A DNA stretch of 64,000 nt from Methylobacterium sp. 10 (GCF_000519085.1 NZ_KI912577.1:4644035-4708034), one strand, 5' to 3'. Numbered from the stretch's first letter, positions 16,590 through 24,708 are shown. The notes: a model not told the origin generated them from the sequence alone. Numbers and translations are program-made.

Positions 16590-16922
16590 TCATATCGAGG
16601 CTCGACCAAGGAAAACGAAGATCGCCCGAACGAGCCGGGCGATCTCTTCGCCGTTCAAGGTTCCGATCTTGTCGCCGAGCTTAGATTTCGGAACGGTCGT
16701 CACCTTGTCAGCCATCAGGCGAGACGCGGCACGTAAGCCGTTCTGCGTGCTTGGCGTCAGCGGAATCCGAAACAACGGTGCGTCCGTCGGATCGGTCGTC
16801 AATGCAGAGACCGTGATGGAATCGGTCGCGTCGAAGCGATCATCCTGGATGATCACGACCGGACGTGGCTTGCCGGCGTAATCCTTTCCTCCAGAAACCG
16901 TCCAAACTTCACCACGCTTCAC
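16590..16922 (-). CDS. MazF/PemK-family toxin (endoribonuclease)
   Basis: A 110-residue MazF/PemK-fold toxin, a family of sequence-specific mRNA interferases. Key stretches are KRGEVWTVSGGKDYAGKPRPVVI (about 2-24), TVSALTTDP and KVTTVPKSKLGDKIGTL near 70-86. The start was set at GTG because GTGA there overlaps the stop of the upstream antitoxin gene, a standard coupled arrangement. The longer TTG start adds only four residues. Confidence 0.88.
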   Translation of the reverse strand: MKRGEVWTVSGGKDYAGKPRPVVIIQDDRFDATDSITVSALTTDPTDAPLFRIPLTPSTQNGLRAASRLMADKVTTVPKSKLGDKIGTLNGEEIARLVRAIFVFLGRASI

Positions 16923-17143
16923 GCGTCGTCCCAATTCGACGCAGCATCGATGAAGCTCTGATCGTCCTTGGCGTGATGGCTCGTGGCGACCGCCGCCGAT
17001 TGCCGATGTGCTTCCTCGGCAAACGAAGCGGAGCTTGGATCCGGAATCCAGATCTTCACCGGCCGTAATCCCTGGCGGCGCAGGCGGGCGTGACGTTGAC
17101 GAATGGTCTCTATGATCGGTTCGGACTTCGGTGGAGCACTCAC
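16919..17143 (-). CDS. MazE-like antitoxin (DUF3018 type)
   Basis: A 74-residue antitoxin partner of the MazF-like toxin. It has an N-terminal helix (about 6-24, rich in Arg) followed by GLRPVKIWIPDP (about 24-35), characteristic of the DUF3018 antitoxin family, and an acidic tail. GTG was chosen as start with a GAGG site upstream. Its stop overlaps the toxin start by four bases (GTGA), so antitoxin and toxin are translationally coupled. The pair is expected to autoregulate, as is known for the family. Confidence 0.85.
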   Translation of the reverse strand: MSAPPKSEPIIETIRQRHARLRRQGLRPVKIWIPDPSSASFAEEAHRQSAAVATSHHAKDDQSFIDAASNWDDA

Positions 17144-17223
17144 GGCAAACCTCAACGCTTCATGCTACCGCGCTCAAGCATGAATGCCAAAGAAGTCTGC
17201 CTTCGATGTCGGGGCGCCGCCGC

Positions 17224-18219
17224 TCAGCCCGCCGGCGCCCACTGCCAGAACACCGACCCCGTAAACTCGAACACCCGCTCCCCGCGCTGGTTCTGCGCGG
17301 TGTTGTGATGGGTGGCCACCCCCCAGCCGGGGCGCGAGGTCGATTCGCGCTTGTCGAGGAGGGTGCAGGCGTAGCGGATGGTGTCGCCGGCATAGACTGG
17401 GGCGAGCCAGCGCATGTCGCGAAAGCCCGGAGACGGGCCGAGCTGCGGCACGGGGCCGTCGCGCTCGGTCCGTTCGATGTCGCGCTGGCGGGTGATGTGC
17501 AGGCGCTTCATCCAGACCGCCGCCGTGTGCCAGCCGGAGGCGCAGAGCGCGCCGAAATGGGTCTTTCGGGCAGCGTCCGCATCGAGATGGAAGGCCTGCG
17601 AGTCATAGGCCCGGGCGAAGGCCGTGATCGCCTCCGGCGTGAAGACGTGCCGGCCGAGGTCGCGGACGGTGCCGAGCTTTGCCTCCTTGAGGAAGAGCAG
17701 CGTCTCCGCATCCTCGCCTTCGACGACGGGCGAGGGTAGGCCCGGAACCACCGTGCGCGGCGGCAGAGGCTCGGCTCCGCGCCGGGCAAACATCACCGTG
17801 AAAGCCTGGATCATCACTGATTCGTCGCGGCCGTTCAGGACCGTGAGGGTGAAGCGCACGAAGCCGCGATCCGGCTTGGAGTTCGAGGTGCGGCACTCCT
17901 CGACCTTGGTGACGATCCGCAGCGCATCGCCCGGCAGGACGGGGCGCAGCCAGCGCAGCTGCGAGATGCCGGGCGAGCCCATGGAGGTGGCGCCGCGAAA
18001 GACATGGGCCTGGAGCAGGCGCATGCCGAACCCGGCCGTCTGCCAGCCGGAACCGATCAATTGGCCCGCCAGCGTCGCCTTCGCGGCCTCCTCGTCGAGA
18101 TGGAACGGCTGCGGATCGAACTCCCTCGCGAAGGCGACGATCTCGTCGCGGGTGACCACGAGCGGGCCACCCTCGATCACGTCACCGGGGGTGAAATCCT
18201 CGAAGGTGATGCCGGTCAT
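17224..18219 (-). CDS. MaoC-family protein with two hot-dog domains
   Basis: A 331-residue protein with two tandem MaoC hydratase-like domains. The first (about 1-150) has the dehydratase helix EIVAFAREFDPQPFHLDEEAA near 26-46. The second (about 180-320) repeats it as AITAFARAYDSQAFHLDADAA. Both keep the Asp and His of the active-site motif (D..P/AFH). Family members hydrate or dehydrate acyl-CoA thioesters. The particular substrate cannot be told; it is not obviously mesaconyl-CoA hydratase. It lies upstream of the toxin-antitoxin pair on the same strand but with its own spacing. Confidence 0.85.
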   Translation of the reverse strand: MTGITFEDFTPGDVIEGGPLVVTRDEIVAFAREFDPQPFHLDEEAAKATLAGQLIGSGWQTAGFGMRLLQAHVFRGATSMGSPGISQLRWLRPVLPGDALRIVTKVEECRTSNSKPDRGFVRFTLTVLNGRDESVMIQAFTVMFARRGAEPLPPRTVVPGLPSPVVEGEDAETLLFLKEAKLGTVRDLGRHVFTPEAITAFARAYDSQAFHLDADAARKTHFGALCASGWHTAAVWMKRLHITRQRDIERTERDGPVPQLGPSPGFRDMRWLAPVYAGDTIRYACTLLDKRESTSRPGWGVATHHNTAQNQRGERVFEFTGSVFWQWAPAG

Positions 18220-18281
18220 GCGGTCCGTCCTGGAATGGTCTCGGTCGGTCGCGCCGAGAGGTTTTACCGCTCACCACTCAC

Positions 18282-18395
18282 CGTCATCCCGGGGCCGCGC
18301 AGCGGAGCCCGGGATCCAGAGCCGCCGAGGCGCAACATCCCGCAATGCCAGCGTGTCTGGATCCCGGGCTCGCCTGACGGCGCCCCGGGATGACG
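18282..18395. repeat. 114-bp nested palindromic repeat
   Basis: Two perfect inverted repeats are nested. The outer CGTCATCCCGGGG (18282-18294) pairs with CCCCGGGATGACG (18383-18395). The inner GAGCCCGGGATCCAGA (18305-18320) pairs with TCTGGATCCCGGGCTC (18356-18371). It lies between the MaoC gene and ychF. It would form a long cruciform or RNA hairpin. It is a dispersed-repeat type rather than a gene-specific terminator, having no T-run. Confidence 0.7.
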
Positions 18396-18425
18396 TGTGC
18401 GTAAGCTCGACGGGTGAGATAGGCC

Positions 18426-19523
18426 TCAATTGGCGAAGCGGAAGTGCAGCACGTCGCCGTCCTGCACCACGTAGTCCTTGCCCTCGAGCCGGAACTTGCC
18501 GGCTTCCTTGGCGCCGCTCTCGCCCTTCAGGGCGGTGTAGTCGGCGAACGCGATGGTCTCGGCGCGGATGAAGCCCTTTTCGAAATCGGTATGGATCACG
18601 CCGGCGGCGGCGGGGGCGCGGGTGCCCTTCTCGATGGTCCAGGCGCGCGCCTCCTTCGGCCCCACGGTGAAGTAGGTGATGAGGCCGAGCAGCTCGTAGC
18701 CGGCGCGGATGACGCGATTGAGGCCCGGCTCCACAAGCCCCACCGCTTCGAGGAAGTCGCCCTGGTCGGCCAGCGGCATCACCGCGATCTCGCTCTCGAT
18801 CTTGGCCGAGACCACCACCGCGCGCGCACCCTCGGCCTTGGCCTGGGCGATCACCGCCTCGGAATAGGCGTTGCCCTTGTCGGCATCCCCCTCGTCCACG
18901 TTGCAGACGTAGAGGACGGGTTTCGCTGTCATCAGCCCGAGGGTCTGGAACAGCTTCTCCTCCTCCGGCTTGCGGCTGACCAGACGGGCGGGCTTGCCCT
19001 CGCGCAGCAGCGGCAGCGCCCGCTGGACGAGGTCGAGCATCTCCTTGGCTTCTTTGTCGGCGCCCTTGGCCTTCTTCTCCAGGGCGAAGAGGCGCTTCTC
19101 GAGGCTGTCGAGGTCGGCCAGCATCAGCTCGGTCTCGATGGTCTCGATATCGGCCTTGGGATCGACCTTGCCCTCCACATGGGTCACGTCGCCGTCGGTG
19201 AAGCAGCGCACCACATGGGCGATGGCATCGACCTCGCGGATGTTGGCGAGGAACTGGTTGCCGAGCCCCTCCCCCTTCGACGCGCCGCGCACGAGGCCGG
19301 CGATGTCGACGAAGGTCAGCCGGGTCGGGATGATCTCCTTCGATGCCGCGATCCGCGCCAAGTCATCGAGGCGCGGGTCCGGCACCGCCACCTCGCCCAC
19401 ATTCGGCTCGATGGTGCAGAACGGATAGTTCGCCGCCTGGGCCGCCGCCGTCTGCGTCAGCGCGTTGAAGAGAGTCGACTTGCCGACGTTCGGCAGGCCG
19501 ACGATGCCGCATTTGAAGCCCAT
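18426..19523 (-). CDS. ychF: redox-regulated ATPase YchF (Obg-like)
   Basis: A 365-residue P-loop NTPase of the Obg/HflX class that prefers ATP, associates with ribosomes and affects stress responses. GLPNVGKSTLFNALT lies at residues 7-21, DIAGLVRGASKGEGLGNQFL near 70-89, and a C-terminal TGS domain carries FTVGPKEARAWTI and the DGDVLHFRFAN ending. The start at MGFKCGIVG matches the family and has a TTGAGGAA ribosome site; an ATG four codons earlier is less likely. VapC is encoded 9 bases upstream on the same strand. Confidence 0.97.
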   Translation of the reverse strand: MGFKCGIVGLPNVGKSTLFNALTQTAAAQAANYPFCTIEPNVGEVAVPDPRLDDLARIAASKEIIPTRLTFVDIAGLVRGASKGEGLGNQFLANIREVDAIAHVVRCFTDGDVTHVEGKVDPKADIETIETELMLADLDSLEKRLFALEKKAKGADKEAKEMLDLVQRALPLLREGKPARLVSRKPEEEKLFQTLGLMTAKPVLYVCNVDEGDADKGNAYSEAVIAQAKAEGARAVVVSAKIESEIAVMPLADQGDFLEAVGLVEPGLNRVIRAGYELLGLITYFTVGPKEARAWTIEKGTRAPAAAGVIHTDFEKGFIRAETIAFADYTALKGESGAKEAGKFRLEGKDYVVQDGDVLHFRFAN

Positions 19524-19531
19524 GATATTCC

Positions 19532-19999
19532 TCAAGAGTTCGCGAAGATCGATTCCGGCAAGGCCCGAAACGGATTCACGATTGTCATTCCTTCGACCTC
19601 ACGGCCGTGCTGATAGTCTTCCGAAAGCAGGAAGCGGCATCCGGCTCGGATTGCGGAGCCGAGGATGACGCAGTCCCACCACTGAAACCGGGTCTGCTCC
19701 CACAATGACCACGCATCGCCGACGAGCGCGAGATCGGTCGCGCCTTCCGACCATTCCTCCAGGGACAGCGTCGTCTGCCGCGTATCCTCCGGATCGATAG
19801 GGAGACGACCGCGCAGGATGACGGCGTGCAACTCACCGAGAACCTGCGGACTCACCACGATCAGGCCGCGATCCGCCAGCACCGCCAACCAATGTCGCGC
19901 CATCGCCTGCTTCTCGGGGAAGCGGTCGTCACGGGCATACAGGAACACGTTGGTATCGACGAACACCCGGCCCGCGACGGGGACGGCGTCACTCGGCAT
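19532..19999 (-). CDS. PIN-domain toxin (VapC-like)
   Basis: A 155-residue PIN-domain ribonuclease toxin. VFVDTNVFLYARD (about 12-24) gives the first catalytic Asp, VLGELHAVI (about 55) the Glu, and FQWWDCVILGSAIRAGCRFLLSEDYQHG (about 109-136) the later Asp residues. VapC toxins usually cleave tRNA or rRNA. The start MPSDAVPV overlaps the end of the antitoxin gene by 11 bases. It is followed by ychF with only eight bases between, so read-through into ychF is likely. Confidence 0.9.
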   Translation of the reverse strand: MPSDAVPVAGRVFVDTNVFLYARDDRFPEKQAMARHWLAVLADRGLIVVSPQVLGELHAVILRGRLPIDPEDTRQTTLSLEEWSEGATDLALVGDAWSLWEQTRFQWWDCVILGSAIRAGCRFLLSEDYQHGREVEGMTIVNPFRALPESIFANS

Positions 20000-20222
20000 C
20001 GTAAATCTGATCGCGGGTCGGCGCGCGCCCGTTTTCGTCGAGGAGATGAAGTGGCGGTCCCGCCAGGAAGCGTTCGAGGGCCTGGCTCTGGGAAAGCGGC
20101 CGGCCGACGCGCTGTTCCACCGTCTCGGCGATGAACTTCGACAGACTCTTGCCATCCCGCGCAGCGGCGACGCGCGCACGTTGCAGGAGGCTCTCGTCCA
20201 TCGTCACCGTGACGTTCCTCAC
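19989..20222 (-). CDS. ribbon-helix-helix antitoxin (VapB-like)
   Basis: A 77-residue antitoxin. The N-terminal VRNVTVTMDESLLQRARVAA (1-20) has the pattern of a ribbon-helix-helix DNA-binding domain, and the tail (about 45-77) would wrap the PIN toxin. The start was set at GTG, with GGGGAG six bases upstream; an in-frame TTG nine codons earlier is less likely. It overlaps the toxin gene by 11 bases. Confidence 0.85.
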   Translation of the reverse strand: MRNVTVTMDESLLQRARVAAARDGKSLSKFIAETVEQRVGRPLSQSQALERFLAGPPLHLLDENGRAPTRDQIYDAE

Positions 20223-20279
20223 CCCAGTCTCCCCGTCCGTTAGGTCCAAGCTTCGATATCGTGTCCTCGTGTTTTCGTG

Positions 20280-20900
20280 TCAATCACGGCCGGTGGCCGC
20301 GGCATTGACTTGGCCGACATCGTCCCAGCCGCGGCCCGCCATGGCGAGGTGGACCTTGTTCTGGAAGCTCGCATCCTCGCCCGCCGCCAGCAGCGCGGCA
20401 TGGTCCGCGACGGCGCGACAGAGATCCTCGACCCAAGCCCGCTCGCCCTTGCCGAAATCGTTCAGGACGTAGGCATGGACCAGGGCCTTGTCGCCCGGAT
20501 GACCGATCCCGAGGCGCACGCGCCGGTAATCGTTGCCGCATTGCGCCGTGATCGAGCGCAGGCCGTTATGGCCGGCATTGCCGCCGCCGAGCTTCACCCG
20601 GAGCTTGGCCGGGGCGAGGTCGAGTTCGTCGTGCAGCACGATCACGTCGGAGAGTGTGATCTTGTAGAAGCGCTGCGCCTCCGAAACCGAGCGGCCGGAT
20701 TCGTTCATGAAGGTCTGCGGCTTCACCAGGACGACCCGTTCGGTGCCGAGGGTGGCCTCGGTCACCTCACCCTGGAACTTACGCCGCCACGGCCCGGCGC
20801 GGTGGACGCGTGCCATCTCGTCGAGGGCGAGAAAGCCGATATTGTGGCGGTTGCCCGCATAGCGGGCCCCTGGATTGCCGAGCCCGACGATCAGGCGCAT
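20280..20900 (-). CDS. pth: peptidyl-tRNA hydrolase
   Basis: A 206-residue enzyme that releases peptides from prematurely dissociated peptidyl-tRNA. LIVGLGNPGARYAGNRHNIGF (3-23) includes the catalytic His20. VKPQTFMNESGRSV (about 61-74), HDELDLAP (about 95-102) and GGGNAGHNGLRSI (about 108-120) complete the site. The C-terminal extension after about 190 is low-complexity. It lies downstream of rplY on the same strand, the usual rplY-pth pairing, though a terminator hairpin sits between them. Confidence 0.97.
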   Translation of the reverse strand: MRLIVGLGNPGARYAGNRHNIGFLALDEMARVHRAGPWRRKFQGEVTEATLGTERVVLVKPQTFMNESGRSVSEAQRFYKITLSDVIVLHDELDLAPAKLRVKLGGGNAGHNGLRSITAQCGNDYRRVRLGIGHPGDKALVHAYVLNDFGKGERAWVEDLCRAVADHAALLAAGEDASFQNKVHLAMAGRGWDDVGQVNAAATGRD

Positions 20901-21055
20901 GGCATCATCTCCGAGAAGGCTTCGTCACCAGAGCACTCTCCGCCGAAGGGGATGCCGGTTCGGCGAAAACGAGCGCAGCAAAAGTATGGTCTAGAGCTGC
21001 GCCCGATCCACCGTGGGCGTGCGGAGCTCCAGGACGGAGGACGAGCAGGCGACGT

Positions 21056-21093
21056 CAAACGAAAAGGTGCCCCGACCTCGCGGTCGGAGCACC
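21056..21093 (-). terminator. rho-independent terminator downstream of rplY
   Basis: A 12-bp stem with one mismatch, GGTGCCCCGACC (21066-21077) and GGTCGGAGCACC (21082-21093), has a TCGC loop. Read on the minus strand it is followed by TTTTCGTTTG. It begins 40 bases past the rplY stop, so it should end the rplY transcript before pth. Confidence 0.8.
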
Positions 21094-21133
21094 TGTGGAC
21101 GGAGACGAGACCGGGGCGCGAAGCCCCAGGGCC

Positions 21134-21829
21134 TCAATCCTCCTTCTTGTCTTCCTCAGCCTCGGCGGCCTCTTCGGCCTCAGCCTCGGCCTTCTCCTCG
21201 GCAGCTTCGGTCGACTGAGCCTCGGCGATCGCGGCCTCTTCGGCCTCGACCTCGGCGCCGAGTACGGTCGGCGGCACGACGTTGGCGACGACAGCCTCGG
21301 CCTCGCCGGTGAAGGTCGTGTTGGCCGGCAGCTTCACGGCTTCGATATGGATCGAATCGCCGATCTGGAGCCCGGTGAGATCGACTTCGACCGCGTCGGG
21401 GATCGCATCGGCCGGGACTTCGAGCGACAGCGTGTGCAGCACGACGTTGAGGGTGCCGCCGTTCTTCTTGATGCCGGGAGCCTCATCCTCGTTGATGAAG
21501 TGCACGGGCACTTCGACGGTGAGGTTCTGGCCCGCGACGACACGCAGGAAGTCCACGTGCAGCGGCACGCCGGTCACCGGATCGAGCTGGAAGTCGCGCG
21601 GGATCGCGCGGGTCTTCCGGCCGCCGGCATTGATCTCGAACAGGGTGGTCTTGAAGCCACCGGCGTAGATCAGGGTGCGGGTACGGACGAGGTCGATGGC
21701 GATGGCCTGCGGAGCCTGACCGCCACCATAGATGACGGCGGGAACGTTGCCCTGGCGACGAACTTCCCGGGCGGCCCCCTTGCCGACCCGGTCGCGTGCC
21801 ACGGCCTCAAGCGGCTTTACTGCGCTCAT
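21134..21829 (-). CDS. rplY: 50S ribosomal protein L25/general stress protein Ctc
   Basis: A 231-residue L25 of the long (Ctc) type, which binds 5S rRNA. The N-terminal L25 domain (about 1-95) shows REVRRQGNVPAVIYGGGQ and VDFLRV. The C-terminal Ctc beta domain (about 100-190) shows VPVHFINEDEAPGIKKNGG. The last 40 residues are a Glu/Ala run. The start at MSAVKPLEAVARDRVGKG is the conserved end, with a TTGAAGGATC ribosome site. A strong terminator follows. Confidence 0.97.
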   Translation of the reverse strand: MSAVKPLEAVARDRVGKGAAREVRRQGNVPAVIYGGGQAPQAIAIDLVRTRTLIYAGGFKTTLFEINAGGRKTRAIPRDFQLDPVTGVPLHVDFLRVVAGQNLTVEVPVHFINEDEAPGIKKNGGTLNVVLHTLSLEVPADAIPDAVEVDLTGLQIGDSIHIEAVKLPANTTFTGEAEAVVANVVPPTVLGAEVEAEEAAIAEAQSTEAAEEKAEAEAEEAAEAEEDKKED

Positions 21830-21852
21830 GGCGTGATCCTTCAATAAAACAG

Positions 21853-21895
21853 AAAAAAGCCGCGCAACGCCAAAGGCCGCCCGAAACGGACGGCC
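21853..21895 (-). promoter_or_regulatory. rplY leader hairpin and T-run
   Basis: In the 5' leader of rplY, a 9-bp stem (21875-21883 with 21887-21895, one mismatch, AAA loop) is followed on the minus strand by a run of six T (21858-21853), about 24 bases before the rplY start. The T-run is 16 bases past the stem, so this is not a textbook terminator. It may be an attenuator or a control structure. The rest of the 21830-22210 gap shows no gene. Confidence 0.35.
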
Positions 21896-22210
21896 CTCAC
21901 CGATCCACGACGCGCCCGTGCCTCCAAGGGTGTCTGGCGAGCGCGTGAGGTGCATACCCGCAAGAGCCGGTAAACGCAATGTTTCGACCACCTCTCTCCT
22001 CCTTTCCTCGCCTCGCCCGCGCGGGGCGGACCGGGAGGTGCGACACCGCCGGATGTCCGCATCGCCGCGATGCGAAGGGGAGAATGCCCGGCAACTCGCA
22101 CATGCGGCGTTCACCATCCGAACGGTCGGCTTCTTGCGCGCGCGGACAAGCGAAGACTTCGTTCATTCGCTTCGAAGAGGATCGCCCCCCGTGTGGCGAG
22201 AGATCCATCG

Positions 22211-22750
22211 ATGACGCATCCGGTCCTCTGGGCGTTGGGAGTCACCTCCATCGCGGCGACGGCCAGCCTGACCCTGGCGACGCGCTTCGAGAATGCCGCC
22301 CGCCCGCGGGAACGCGGCGACACGGTCCTCAATCTCGACAATTCCGGTCTCGGGGGCTCGAACCCGACCCGGTTCGCGCCGAACTCCGTGACCCTGGCGG
22401 CCGATTCCCTCGGGCATTTCTCCACCGAGGTCGATGTGGCGGGGCGTAGCCTCAGAATGCTGGTGGATACCGGAGCGAGCGTCTGCGCCTTCAGCTACGA
22501 GGACGCGCAGCGCTTGGGGCTCCATGTCTACGAGCGCGACTTCAACCGCCGCGTCGACACCGCCAACGGTGCCGTCTCCGCCGCCACCGTTCGGATCCCG
22601 GTGATGCGGATCGGGACGATCGGCATCCGCGACGTCGAGGCCGTGATCCTTCCGAGGGGACGTCTCGGCAAGAGCCTCCTCGGCATGTCGTTCCTGCGGC
22701 GCCTCAACGACTTCAAGATGTCCGACGGCCGGCTGACGATGCGCGGCTGA
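22211..22750 (+). CDS. membrane-anchored retropepsin-like aspartic protease (TIGR02281 type)
   Basis: A 179-residue single-domain aspartic protease of the clan AA/TIGR02281 type. An N-terminal hydrophobic stretch (MTHPVLWALGVTSIAATASL) gives membrane anchoring or export. The active-site motif is LVDTGASVCAFS (about 80-91), with Asp-Thr-Gly, and the C-terminal part has SLLGMSFLRRLNDF (about 157-170). Such proteins probably act as dimers. The start was chosen at the ATG before the hydrophobic segment; the longer frame upstream has no signal. It is placed at the edge of the pilus locus, but a role there is not shown. Confidence 0.85.
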   Translation: MTHPVLWALGVTSIAATASLTLATRFENAARPRERGDTVLNLDNSGLGGSNPTRFAPNSVTLAADSLGHFSTEVDVAGRSLRMLVDTGASVCAFSYEDAQRLGLHVYERDFNRRVDTANGAVSAATVRIPVMRIGTIGIRDVEAVILPRGRLGKSLLGMSFLRRLNDFKMSDGRLTMRG

Positions 22751-22811
22751 GGCCGGCTCCTACCACGCGGCGCCGATCCCGACTGATGGTCGTCCTTATC
22801 GACGTCCGGTC

Positions 22812-23312
22812 TTACTTCTGGCTACCTGCCCCCGTAGCGAGGTTGCGGCGGGTATCGGCCTGTCCGCTGACGTCTCCGAAATACTTCGTGGCGTCGCCGA
22901 GTTGCATCGACGGCATGCAGTTCGGGGTGCAGGAATAGGATTCGCGGTCGAGTCCGCGCTGCACCGTGACGATCGATCCCTGCGCGGCCTGCACGCTGAT
23001 GGTGGATTCGGCGAGCATCGCGCCGGATGCGTCGAGGGCGATGAGGTTGGTGGAGCCGAAGCTCTTGCCGGTCAGGATGACGATTCCGTTCCGCTGAAGG
23101 GCGACATCCGCCACGAGCGGGTTTCCGACGATGACCGTTTGTGTCCTGTCGGGCAGACGAATGACTTTGGCATTGTCGACGTTCACCGCCACGATCGCCG
23201 GTGTCGTCTCCGCGAGGGCCGGGCCTGCACCGACGGCGAGGCAGAGAGCGACTCCGCTCGCTTGAACGCATCTCTTCAACGGCGAGGGTGTCGGCATTGA
23301 CCGGTGGCCCAT
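22812..23312 (-). CDS. exported pilus-assembly/secretin N-terminal-domain protein
   Basis: A 166-residue exported protein with a signal peptide (about 12-34, ending ALA). It consists of one domain of the kind found at the N-terminus of the secretin CpaC (T2SS/T3SS pilus N-terminal domain): AKVIRLPDRTQTVIVGNPLVADVALQ then GIVILTGKSFGSTNLIALD. CpaC in this window has the equivalent LVIDLPRDAKEVFVANPKVANAVV. The secretin pore itself is missing. The C-terminal part has two Cys (SCTPNC) that could form a disulfide. It is divergent from flp across an AT-rich spacer. It could cap, line or regulate the secretin. Confidence 0.8.
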   Translation of the reverse strand: MGHRSMPTPSPLKRCVQASGVALCLAVGAGPALAETTPAIVAVNVDNAKVIRLPDRTQTVIVGNPLVADVALQRNGIVILTGKSFGSTNLIALDASGAMLAESTISVQAAQGSIVTVQRGLDRESYSCTPNCMPSMQLGDATKYFGDVSGQADTRRNLATGAGSQK

Positions 23313-23753
23313 GGCTCGGGTGCTCTCGGCTGCGACGGTAAGGTTTCGACGGGATCGCGAGCACCTGGGCGGTCGACCGCCTTTGTCGTCACGACAGCCT
23401 TAACTACGTATTGGTAAACGAAGATCTAATGTCGATATATTATGGATAGCCGATGTTTCGATCTCGTCAGCCTCCGTCGATCTGGATCGGTTGCATTTCT
23501 CTGTCTTCCAAGGTTGTGTCGTGTGAAAATGCTCCTGCTGCTTGTTTTGTTGGAATGGTAAATACTAAGAGTTATCCCCGTATTATTTAATGTTTATTCA
23601 CCACATGGCAATCGAAGACGGTGCTGATCGGTTTCGCGGCTCCGTTTAACGTAATTTCAAGACGACACGGGCCATCTTCATCCTCAGTCGCCGGTCGAAA
23701 TACAACGATCCTCGACGGCAACTTCGCAAGACGAACCCTCAAGGAATACGATC
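23313..23753. other. AT-rich divergent regulatory spacer upstream of flp
   Basis: This 441-base spacer separates the orphan pilus N-domain gene from flp and is much richer in A and T than its surroundings, especially 23400-23640. I see no gene in it. Promoters for both directions must lie here. The pilin promoter region carries TTTAACGTAATTT at 23645-23657, closely similar to a motif in front of cpaB. Confidence 0.6.
23645..23657 (+). promoter_or_regulatory. TTTAACGTAATTT motif upstream of flp
   Basis: This motif lies 97 bases before the flp start. It matches TTAACCGTAATTT upstream of cpaB (24825-24837) in all but spacing of the C. It is a candidate activator site. Resemblance to a CtrA half-site (TTAAC) is noted but unproven. 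Confidence 0.4.
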
Positions 23754-23924
23754 ATGTCGAACCTCTTCAAGCGTTTTGCCGCCGACGAGTCGGGTGCAAC
23801 GGCGATCGAATACGGTCTCATCGCGTCCCTCATCGCCGTCGCCATCATCACGGTCCTGACCACCCTCGGTGGCAATCTGACCAATACTCTCACCAAGGTC
23901 GCTACCAACCTCAAGGCGAGCTGA
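23754..23924 (+). CDS. flp: Flp-family type IVb pilin
   Basis: A 56-residue pilin precursor, the structural subunit of the Flp/Tad pilus. After a short basic leader, MSNLFKRFAADESG, the prepilin cleavage site is G14 followed by ATAIEY, with Glu at +5 and Tyr at +6 as in the Flp family. Residues 15-45 form the hydrophobic assembly helix, and NLTNTLTKVATNLKAS closes the protein. AAGGAATACGATC upstream supplies the ribosome site. It is the first gene of the pilus cluster, and CpaA, encoded downstream, should process it. The 277 bases between flp and cpaA show no gene. Confidence 0.96.
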   Translation: MSNLFKRFAADESGATAIEYGLIASLIAVAIITVLTTLGGNLTNTLTKVATNLKAS

Positions 23925-24201
23925 CGGGGTGGTCTGAAACGGTCGGAGTTCCAGCTGATCGCTTCAGACTTATGCGCATGTTTTACTCACGCAGACATTG
24001 CGTGGATCGAACACCTCGCCGGACGGTCCGACCCGATCGTCCGGCAGAGCTCGTCCCCTATGTCCCGCTTCATGCGGACGGTGACCAAGCGGTCCCGCAA
24101 GTTTCCCGAAACGGCCTCTGTCGCCGCGATCGAGCGCCCTGCGGCGAGGGTCCTTCACCGGGTGACGATCCGAATTCCGACCCCAGATCGAGACGGACCC
24201 G

Positions 24202-24708
24202 ATGGCGAGTGTCACGCTCCTGATCGTCTTCCCGTTCCTGATGGCCTATGCGGCCGCTCGGGATCTGCTGACGATGACGATTCCCAACGCTGTGTCCCTT
24301 CTGCTGCTGCTCGGCTTCGCGATCTTCGCCGGTGCAACCGGACTGTGGGGCTGGGATCTCGTCGGGCATCTGGGAGCGGGAGCGGCGACGCTGGTCGTGA
24401 CGTTCGGCCTCTTCGCCTTTCGCATCATCGGCGGAGGCGATGCCAAACTCGCCGCCGCCACCGCGGTGTGGATCGGGTTCGACCGATTGGGCGAGTACCT
24501 GGTCGTCGCGTCGCTTGCCGGGGGCGCGCTCACATTGGCAATTCTCGTCGCGCGGGCGCATCCCCTGCCGCGATGTCTCGGCCGCCTCCCCTTCGCCCTC
24601 CACCTTCATGACGCCAAGACCGGCGTGCCCTACGGGATCGCCCTCTCCCTCGGAGCGCTGATCGTGATCCCGGAGACGATGACTTGGGCAAGAATGATGG
24701 CACCGTGA
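24202..24708 (+). CDS. cpaA: prepilin peptidase CpaA (TadV)
   Basis: A 168-residue inner-membrane aspartic protease (A24 family) that removes the leader of Flp pilin. The two catalytic Asp motifs are RDLLTMTIPN (about 20-29) and GGGDAK (about 77-82). Hydrophobic segments occupy most of the sequence. It lacks the N-terminal methylase domain of PilD, as expected for the short CpaA/TadV form. Confidence 0.94.
   Translation: MASVTLLIVFPFLMAYAAARDLLTMTIPNAVSLLLLLGFAIFAGATGLWGWDLVGHLGAGAATLVVTFGLFAFRIIGGGDAKLAAATAVWIGFDRLGEYLVVASLAGGALTLAILVARAHPLPRCLGRLPFALHLHDAKTGVPYGIALSLGALIVIPETMTWARMMAP

Noticed and set aside
22070..22210. Upstream in-frame extension of the aspartic protease gene
   Set aside because: It would place 47 Arg/Cys-rich residues ahead of the membrane anchor; the ATG at 22211 precedes the anchor directly.
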